Source: an uncultured Pseudomonadota bacterium (GTDB taxonomy: Bacteria; Pseudomonadota; Alphaproteobacteria; RUG11792). Taken from it: DNA of 11,986 bases. Both the position numbers and the translations under genes were made by a program. Location: assembly GCA_902796745.1 (NCBI GenBank), contig CADBQC010000049.1:1-11986 (forward strand). Reading direction: 5' to 3'. The first letter of the stretch is position 1. Each line of letters begins with the position of its first letter. A model generated the notes under the pieces. That model did no database searches, had not been told where the DNA came from, and saw nothing but the letters and a program-made list of their open reading frames with translations. Below are positions 7,263-11,986 of this stretch, in pieces.

Positions 7263-9344
7263 ATGCTCATAGAGAGACTAAGGACAATATTTTTTTATAT
7301 CGTTAGTCTTGTGTTCGTGCTCATCACAGTACCATTTGGAGTACTGTATTATTTTGGGGCAGACTTGCCTAGCGAAATGACATTATTGGAATACGCGCCT
7401 CCAAGAACGACACAAATAGTAACGAGAGATGGTGAGTTGATGGAGGAATACGCGACAGAACATAGAGTGATTGTGAAATTTGATGCGATACCTGCAATAA
7501 TAAAGGGTGCGTTCATAATGGCTGAAGATAGGGAATTTTACAAACATTCTGGGATAAGTGCGAACAGCTTAATCCGAGCAATAATAGATAATACGGCTAG
7601 AAAATCTTGGCATAAACATCCTGCCGGAGGATCAACGATTACGCAACAAATAGCGAAAAATCTTTTAGTCGGTAATGCTCGTACCGTAACGCGCAAAATA
7701 CGGGAAGCGATTATGGCTTTTCGAATAGAGGCGACAATCCCAAAAGATAAAATTTTAGAGATTTATCTGAATCACTTGTATCTGGGCAAAGGTTGCTATG
7801 GTATTGCGGAGGCATGCAATTATTATTTCGGCAAATCGTTAGACAAAATAGAACCGCATGAAGCTGCATTTTTAGCGTCTATTCCCAATGCTCCGACGAT
7901 TTATATAAATGATAAAAATTCTCGCAAACTTTTGAGGAAAAGGAATTCTGTTTTGTTGCAAATGTATGAAGCTGGTTATATCAATAAGTTGCAGTTAGGA
8001 AAATATTTCAATAAGCCTCTAAAAATAAATCAAAAAAAACAAAAGTTATATGCGCCATATTTTGCGGATGAAATTTTCAGATTGGTGACAAAGTATGTAT
8101 CCAGGAATGATTTTTTTAGAAATGGATATGTAATCCGAACGACGTTGGATAAGGTAGTGCAACATCATGCCCAACAAGCTTTGGAAAATGGCATTATTGA
8201 GTATACCAAACGAACTCGATATCGTGGCGCTTTAGGTAACGTACATAAAAGTCAGAACGTAGATTTGGGGCAACTTGATAGCCAGCTACTTACTACACTA
8301 AACGAGATACATGCAGGCGTTGTCGTAAAAGTAGCTACAAAATATTTGATTTGTAAGGTAGCTAGTGGAGAGTGCATTAAGGTTGAAATAAACGGTTCCG
8401 GCTACACAACTGCAACTTTTAAAAGAGGCGACTTTGTTCTTTGTCGCAAAATAGGAAAAAATTTAAGTGAACTTTATCAAGAACCCAAAGTGACTGGAGG
8501 TATAATCGTCATGGATGCACATACAGGAGAAGTTTTGGCGCTTGTTGGAGGGTATAGTCCGTATTTGAGTGTTTTTAATTGCATGACACAAGCTATGCGA
8601 CAGCCTGGCTCTACCATAAAACCGTTTGTCTATGCAACAGCTTTGGAAAATGGAAAAGATGAGTATGATTTTATAGAAGATAAACCTGTAAAGATAGCAC
8701 TAGCAAGTGGCGAAAAATACTCTCCTAAAAATTATGATGGCAAAGCACACGGAAAAACATATTTGCGCGACGGGCTTATATATTCAAGAAATTTATCTAC
8801 CGTTAATTTAGCGCTGGATGTGGGGGTAAATAAAATTGAAAATACGCTAAAAGTACTGGGGCTAGCAAAAAACAAAGTGCCGATATCTGCTGTGTTAGGA
8901 GCGATCGAGGTTTGTCCGATAAAATTGATGGAGGCTTTTTCTGTATTTTTTAATGATGGAATGCCAGTTTTACCCAGATTTACAATCGGAGATGAGTTTG
9001 TAGTAAACGACCATTCAGATAGTAAGCGGATATTTGCGACTAAGACTGTTGAGATCATGAAGGGAATACTGCATGACGCTGTTGTAAAAGGCACTAATAG
9101 CGAAGTGGAAGACCTTGAAACAAAATATAATATAAAAATTTATGGCAAAACAGGTACAACAAATGATTATAAAGACGCTTGGTTCCTTGGGGCAGTTCAG
9201 GATCAAAAGCGCACATTGCTAGTATGCACGTTTGTAGGTTATGCAAAGCCACAAACTCTCGGAAATCACATGACAGGCGCTAAGGTTGCTTTTCCAATAT
9301 TTATAAATTTTGTGAAAAATTGTTTTGAAAACAGAAATAACTAA
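7263..9344 (+). CDS. mrcA: Class A penicillin-binding protein 1A
   Basis: Bifunctional peptidoglycan synthase: polymerises lipid II and cross-links the strands at the inner membrane. In 693 residues there is one N-terminal membrane helix (about 8-31). A GT51 transglycosylase domain (about 55-225) carries EDREFYKHSG (catalytic E88), GGSTITQQ (122-129) and EIYLNHLYLGKGCYG. A small inserted domain follows (about 320-405), then the transpeptidase with S450-x-x-K453 (PGSTIKP, acyl-serine S450), S508-R-N510 and K629-T-G631. All motifs are intact. It is shorter than E. coli PBP1a (about 850 aa) but normal in architecture. The ATG is 2 bases after the M23 stop with little Shine-Dalgarno, so expression probably depends on coupling to the upstream gene. 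The M23 hydrolase neighbour suggests paired synthesis and cutting. Confidence 0.95.
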   Translation: MLIERLRTIFFYIVSLVFVLITVPFGVLYYFGADLPSEMTLLEYAPPRTTQIVTRDGELMEEYATEHRVIVKFDAIPAIIKGAFIMAEDREFYKHSGISANSLIRAIIDNTARKSWHKHPAGGSTITQQIAKNLLVGNARTVTRKIREAIMAFRIEATIPKDKILEIYLNHLYLGKGCYGIAEACNYYFGKSLDKIEPHEAAFLASIPNAPTIYINDKNSRKLLRKRNSVLLQMYEAGYINKLQLGKYFNKPLKINQKKQKLYAPYFADEIFRLVTKYVSRNDFFRNGYVIRTTLDKVVQHHAQQALENGIIEYTKRTRYRGALGNVHKSQNVDLGQLDSQLLTTLNEIHAGVVVKVATKYLICKVASGECIKVEINGSGYTTATFKRGDFVLCRKIGKNLSELYQEPKVTGGIIVMDAHTGEVLALVGGYSPYLSVFNCMTQAMRQPGSTIKPFVYATALENGKDEYDFIEDKPVKIALASGEKYSPKNYDGKAHGKTYLRDGLIYSRNLSTVNLALDVGVNKIENTLKVLGLAKNKVPISAVLGAIEVCPIKLMEAFSVFFNDGMPVLPRFTIGDEFVVNDHSDSKRIFATKTVEIMKGILHDAVVKGTNSEVEDLETKYNIKIYGKTGTTNDYKDAWFLGAVQDQKRTLLVCTFVGYAKPQTLGNHMTGAKVAFPIFINFVKNCFENRNN

Positions 9345-9379
9345 AAAAGATTGCAAACATAAGTTCTTTTTGATGAAAC

Positions 9380-9388
9380 TGATAATAG
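9380..9388 (+). promoter_or_regulatory. Possible extended -10 promoter for the flavodoxin gene
   Basis: TGATAATAG (TGn plus TAATAG) lies 22 bases before ATG 9411, with no good -35. Without it the gene would be read from the M23/PBP1A transcript, since no terminator is visible in the 66-base gap. Confidence 0.3.
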
Positions 9389-9410
9389 ATAGTTTGTTTA
9401 AGGTTTGATT

Positions 9411-10046
9411 ATGTACATTTTAAGGAATGCAACAACTGCCCTTTCTTTAGCCTTCGCACTCTTTAGTGGTTTGTCCATTGCTCAAGATACCGGTATAGAT
9501 GTGGATGATAAAGGATTTCTTACTGGTAAAAAGGTTGCGATTGTTTACTACTCGCACTCCGGAGAAACATATTCTTCAACTGGAGAATATCCAAACTTGA
9601 AGCATGGAAATACAGAGCTTGTTGCGGAAAACATCAAGAAAAATGTTAAAGATGCCACGCTATTCAAATTGGAAATAGTGGGTAAGTATCCAGAAAAATA
9701 CGACGAAATGACACAATATGTCAAAGAACAACAAGAAAAGCAAGTGTTACCGGAGCTGAAGTGTATTCCAGATGTTTCGGAATATGACATTATTTTCGTT
9801 GGGACGCCCGTTTGGTGGGGACAAATGAGTTTGCCAGTGGCTTCATTTTTACAAAAGGCTAATTTAGCTGGGAAAATTGTTATACCATTTATAACTCACG
9901 AAGGAAGTGGAGAAAGTGGAATTGGAGAAGCCATGCAGAGAGCATCCGAGTGCCAAAAAGTTATGCCTGCACTGGTTATCAAAGGAAGTGAGGCATCTGA
10001 GAGTGAGGATGTTATTAAAAAATTCATAGATACTCTGAAAGAGTAG
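9411..10046 (+). CDS. Exported flavodoxin-like protein (Flavodoxin_4 type)
   Basis: FMN-binding electron carrier or NAD(P)H-quinone-reductase-like fold of the long-loop type. The first strand KKVAIVYYSHSGETY is followed by an insertion before the phosphate-binding loop HGNTELVAENI (about 65-75), an arrangement typical of this subfamily. Later TPVWWGQMSLPVASFL and IPFITHEGSGESG supply the isoalloxazine-side loops. Length is 211. ATG 9411 has AAGG 7 bases upstream (9400-9403); the earlier in-frame TTG 9405 is rejected because it would overlap this spacing. The N-terminus MYILRNATTALSLAFALFSG then LSIA|Q is a convincing signal peptide, so the protein is predicted periplasmic, unlike classic cytoplasmic flavodoxins. 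It lies 66 bases after PBP1A. Its partner and substrate are not evident; periplasmic quinone or thiol redox is a guess. Confidence 0.88.
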   Translation: MYILRNATTALSLAFALFSGLSIAQDTGIDVDDKGFLTGKKVAIVYYSHSGETYSSTGEYPNLKHGNTELVAENIKKNVKDATLFKLEIVGKYPEKYDEMTQYVKEQQEKQVLPELKCIPDVSEYDIIFVGTPVWWGQMSLPVASFLQKANLAGKIVIPFITHEGSGESGIGEAMQRASECQKVMPALVIKGSEASESEDVIKKFIDTLKE

Positions 10047-10054
10047 TCACAACT

Positions 10055-10204
10055 CTATGGGGTATGAATAATCATGCCCCTTCCACAATTTCCGGATGGG
10101 AATGACTTACCTTTAGGTGATATGTTTAACGTGATGCTTGCCATATAAAATGGATATTTTCCTGATTTAGCTGTCGTACCATTCATCACAACTTGCTCAA
10201 GGCG
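10055..10204 (-). pseudogene. Probable remnant of a trypsin-like (S1) serine protease
   Basis: The minus strand has a short open frame of 49 codons with ATG at 10186. It reads VVMNGTTAKSGKYPFYMASI and later SGNCGRGMIIHTP, then TAG at 10055-10057. Mature S1 proteases begin (I/V)-V-x-G-x-x-A-x-x-G-x-(Y/W)-P, followed about 20-30 residues later by CGGSLI and W-V-L-T-A-A-H-C. The fragment fits the first two blocks (with one extra Met and CGRG for CGGS), then stops where the catalytic His would follow. Beyond its end is the flavodoxin gene. Upstream is a stop (10205-10207) and no signal peptide. Inferred: the N-terminal end of a lost secreted protease. A chance resemblance in 49 codons cannot be excluded. 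Confidence 0.35.
10059..10080 (+). terminator. Terminator-like hairpin after the flavodoxin gene
   Basis: GGGGTATGA (10059-10067) pairs with TCATGCCCC (10072-10080), 9 bp with one G-U, around the 4-base loop ATAA. It starts 12 bases after the stop codon. Only TTCC follows, so the U-tract is poor; it may be a weak terminator or an mRNA 3' stabiliser. Confidence 0.5.
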
Positions 10205-10285
10205 TTAATTTGCAAGTGTTTTATATTTGTATGTTGTCTTGTCATTATATAAAAAATTCTAAAAAAACATATAGTCTCAGATGTT

Positions 10286-10297
10286 TTGATACATCAT
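10286..10297. promoter_or_regulatory. 12-base near-palindrome, copy 1 (TTGATACATCAT)
   Basis: TGAT-AC-ATCA dyad with flanking T on each side. The same 12 bases, differing only in the central two, recur at 10401-10412. It is a candidate operator half of a pair controlling the repeat-protein gene. Confidence 0.35.
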
Positions 10298-10362
10298 CTG
10301 TGTAGATCATATGCACAACTGTTTTTCAAATTTGCCTAATTATGCATTTTTAGATTTTTCTG

Positions 10363-10391
10363 TTGAGAATGCGGTAACAGTGTGGTAGTCT
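10363..10391 (+). promoter_or_regulatory. Weak promoter candidate for the repeat-protein gene
   Basis: TTGAGA (10363-10368) and TAGTCT (10386-10391) with a 17-base spacer. An alternative -10 is the extended TGGTATTAG (10391-10399) with no -35. Either would start transcription close to the second 12-base near-palindrome. Confidence 0.25.
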
Positions 10392-10400
10392 GGTATTAGA

Positions 10401-10412
10401 TTGATGTATCAT
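10401..10412. promoter_or_regulatory. 12-base near-palindrome, copy 2 (TTGATGTATCAT)
   Basis: Same TTGAT-N2-ATCAT pattern as at 10286-10297, placed 28 bases before the ATG and just downstream of the promoter candidate, where a bound repressor would block transcription. The 2-base centre differs from the 4-base centre of an FNR/CRP-type site. Confidence 0.35.
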
Positions 10413-10439
10413 TTTGATTTCTTCTGGGGAGGAGTAGTC

Positions 10440-11986
10440 ATGAAATTCGCAAAATATGTGTTAAGTGGTGTTTGTCTCAGTATTATGAGCTCAGGCAATG
10501 TTTGGGCTGTGTATGCTGGAGAAGATCCTGAAGTATCAGAGTTGAAAGAGCAAGTTAAAAAGCTTGAAGGACAAATAAATGAAATGAAGGAAGCTGATAA
10601 ACAGTTTGATGTGAGGGCGCAAGGAATTGAAGAAAAATTGAAAGACCAGCAGGATGAGTTTCTTGAAACTCGGGATTCTTTGAAAACCGAAATTGATGAG
10701 GCTAAAAAAGGTTCAGAAACAGTGGCTGGACTAAAAGACAAGGTTGCGCAGTTGGAAGGAGCACAGGCTAGTAGCAATGAAAAGATAGAAGCATTAGAAA
10801 CAAGTGTTAATTCTCAGACAGCTACTGAGGGCGAAGCGAGCGGAAAAGATGTGGAAGAGTTAAACCAAGCAGTATCTAAGTTACATGAAGAATTGGAGGC
10901 TCAGAAAGCATTAAATACACAGCAAAATTTAGAATCCGCAAAAAATGCTGCGGAAATTGATAAGCTGAAAAAGAAAGGCAATAACTCATCCAAACTCAGT
11001 GCAGTAGGAGGCTTCATTGGCAATTTAGCCAAAGGTGGACTAGGTTTGCTGTCATCGAAACTAAATGACGGCAATTCAGGCTCTACTTCCGAAGTATATA
11101 GTTCTGTGTTTAAAAGTGGGATGAACTTGCTCTCACAAAAACTTAACGCGAATGATATCAAGGCAAAATTGACGAAAGGAGAATCAACGACTGAAATTAC
11201 AAAGGAAATGAATGAAGCAGAAAAGGCTGAGTTTCAGAGTATCGCACAAGATATCCAGGCTGGAAAAAGTGAAGAAGAAATTCAAGAAAAGTTGAATAAG
11301 TTGAAGGAAAAAATAGCTACCAGAAAAACAGAGGAAGTTATTTCAGAGGTTGAAAAATCAAAGTTTCAGAAGCGTGCTTTTTACGGTTTGAATCCGGCAT
11401 TTGCTTCGGGTAGTTTAAGTGAAACCGTGACAAAAGTTTATGAGTTGTCGGAAGGTGCATCAGAGGCGCCAAAGGCAGAGAATATTTTGTCTGGAAATAT
11501 TAGTTCAACGGATCAAGATGCTGTAAATGCCATTTATGATATGGTTTCCAAAGGAGCAACGCTGAATGACATATTTGATTGCATAAGTTTCCACACAGAG
11601 GGGGTACCTATGCAGGTTGAAAAGAAAGATGCCCCTAAGGACAATATGGTCAATACCCTTATTTCTATGGCAGTAACAGAGGCAGAGCAGAAGAATAAGG
11701 ATTCGGATGCTAAAAATTCTGAAGAAGGTGTTGTTGCGGATGGCATGCAACCGGGAGTAGCCCAAGGTTCTGTGGTGAATGCTAATGGAGGAGTAGTAGA
11801 TGAAGCAGGGCATGTAGCATCAGTTGAAGGGACAACACCTGGCATGGAAGCGATGGCAGAAGAAGGTGTTGTTGCGGATGGAATGCAACCGGGAGTAGAT
11901 CAAGGTTCTGTGGTGAATGCTAATGGAGAAGTAGTAGATGAAGCAGGGCAGGTAGCACCAGTTGAAGGGACAACACCTGGTATGGA
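10440..11986 (+). CDS. Large exported coiled-coil protein with C-terminal tandem repeats (partial)
   Basis: Not recognised as a named family. The frame is open from ATG 10440 to the window end (515 codons) with no stop, so the gene is cut at its 3' end. AGGAG at 10430-10434, 5 bases upstream, makes the start firm. Residues 1-26 are a clear signal peptide (MKFAKYVLSGVCLSIMSSGN, then VWA-VYA|GED). Residues about 29-180 are charged and heptad-like (ELKEQVKKLEGQINEM and similar), strongly suggesting a coiled coil. Residues 185-245 are Gly/Ser/Leu-rich with an internal near-duplication. About 250-310 is a second Lys/Glu-rich helical stretch. After a mixed region (312-427) the protein enters a 46-residue tandem repeat from residue 428. 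The design (export signal, stalk-like coiled coil, repeats) suggests a surface or periplasmic structural protein or adhesin. That is inference: no anchor domain is visible because the C-terminus is missing. Confidence 0.85.
   Translation, partial: MKFAKYVLSGVCLSIMSSGNVWAVYAGEDPEVSELKEQVKKLEGQINEMKEADKQFDVRAQGIEEKLKDQQDEFLETRDSLKTEIDEAKKGSETVAGLKDKVAQLEGAQASSNEKIEALETSVNSQTATEGEASGKDVEELNQAVSKLHEELEAQKALNTQQNLESAKNAAEIDKLKKKGNNSSKLSAVGGFIGNLAKGGLGLLSSKLNDGNSGSTSEVYSSVFKSGMNLLSQKLNANDIKAKLTKGESTTEITKEMNEAEKAEFQSIAQDIQAGKSEEEIQEKLNKLKEKIATRKTEEVISEVEKSKFQKRAFYGLNPAFASGSLSETVTKVYELSEGASEAPKAENILSGNISSTDQDAVNAIYDMVSKGATLNDIFDCISFHTEGVPMQVEKKDAPKDNMVNTLISMAVTEAEQKNKDSDAKNSEEGVVADGMQPGVAQGSVVNANGGVVDEAGHVASVEGTTPGMEAMAEEGVVADGMQPGVDQGSVVNANGEVVDEAGQVAPVEGTTPGM
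11721..11986 (+). repeat. 138-bp (46-residue) in-frame tandem repeat
   Basis: Copy 1 is 11721-11858 (EEGVVADGMQPGVAQGS to TTPGMEAMA). Copy 2 begins at 11859 and is cut by the window end after 128 bases. Over those 128 bases I count 7 differences, giving 2 silent and 4 changed codons (A/D, G/E, H/Q, S/P). Each unit contains three short blocks of the form G-x-V-V-x-x-x-G (GVVADG, GSVVNANG, GGVVDEAG), which could be beta-strand/turn units. More copies probably lie to the right. Confidence 0.95.

Larger units (their letters stand above)
10047..10439. other. 393-base intergenic region between flavodoxin and repeat-protein genes
   Basis: No intact gene is seen. From left to right it holds a terminator-like hairpin (10059-10080), a probable decayed protease fragment on the minus strand (10055-10204), an AT-rich stretch, two 12-base near-palindromes (10286-10297 and 10401-10412), and a weak promoter candidate (10363-10391). 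A strong Shine-Dalgarno then leads into the next gene. Confidence 0.6.

Noticed and set aside
10286..10412. FNR-type anaerobic regulator sites
   Set aside because: The arms TTGAT/ATCA(T) look right, but the centre is 2 bases in both copies where FNR sites have 4.
10901..11845. Several minus-strand open frames opposite the coiled-coil gene
   Set aside because: They are antisense shadows: the plus frame is open throughout, with strong ribosome site, signal peptide and coherent repeats.
11721..11986. CRISPR-like repeat array
   Set aside because: The repeats are direct, 138 bp, contiguous and in frame with the upstream protein, with no spacers.

Overview
The window is AT-rich DNA that most resembles an anaerobic or facultative, Gram-negative alphaproteobacterium. 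Four things point that way. The lysyl-tRNA synthetase is class I, a form found in archaea, spirochaetes and Alphaproteobacteria but not in most other bacteria. A short RNase D is followed directly by kdsD (Kdo/LPS synthesis). The ribonucleotide reductase is of the oxygen-sensitive class III. A -35 element, TTGACG, matches the alphaproteobacterial consensus. The genus is not determinable from this sequence; an uncultured host- or gut-associated lineage is a guess.

Left part (1-3713, minus strand): a tightly packed run lysS -> nrdD -> corA-like. lysS and nrdD overlap by 4 bases (ATGA) and nrdD is 9 bases from the next start, so the three are probably one transcript from a promoter near 3750-3780. 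The predicted NrdD has an ATP-cone, catalytic core and C-terminal zinc site, but stops where the glycyl-radical segment should begin. No nrdG activase is in the window.

Middle (3714-9344, plus strand): a divergent AT-rich spacer with a clean palindrome, then rnd and kdsD (3-base gap). A 303-base spacer follows with two promoter candidates and several hairpins. Next come an M23 peptidoglycan endopeptidase with an OapA/LysM-like domain and, 2 bases later, a class A penicillin-binding protein (PBP1A). KdsD feeds LPS synthesis; the M23/PBP1A pair cuts and builds the peptidoglycan wall.

Right part (9345-11986): a flavodoxin with an export signal; a 393-base spacer holding a terminator-like hairpin, what looks like a decayed minus-strand fragment of a trypsin-like protease, and two copies of a 12-base near-palindrome; then the start of a large exported coiled-coil protein that runs off the end. 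That protein enters a 46-residue (138 bp) tandem repeat whose two visible copies are nearly identical at DNA level, as in variable surface antigens or adhesins. It is the most novel-looking item, together with the truncated NrdD.
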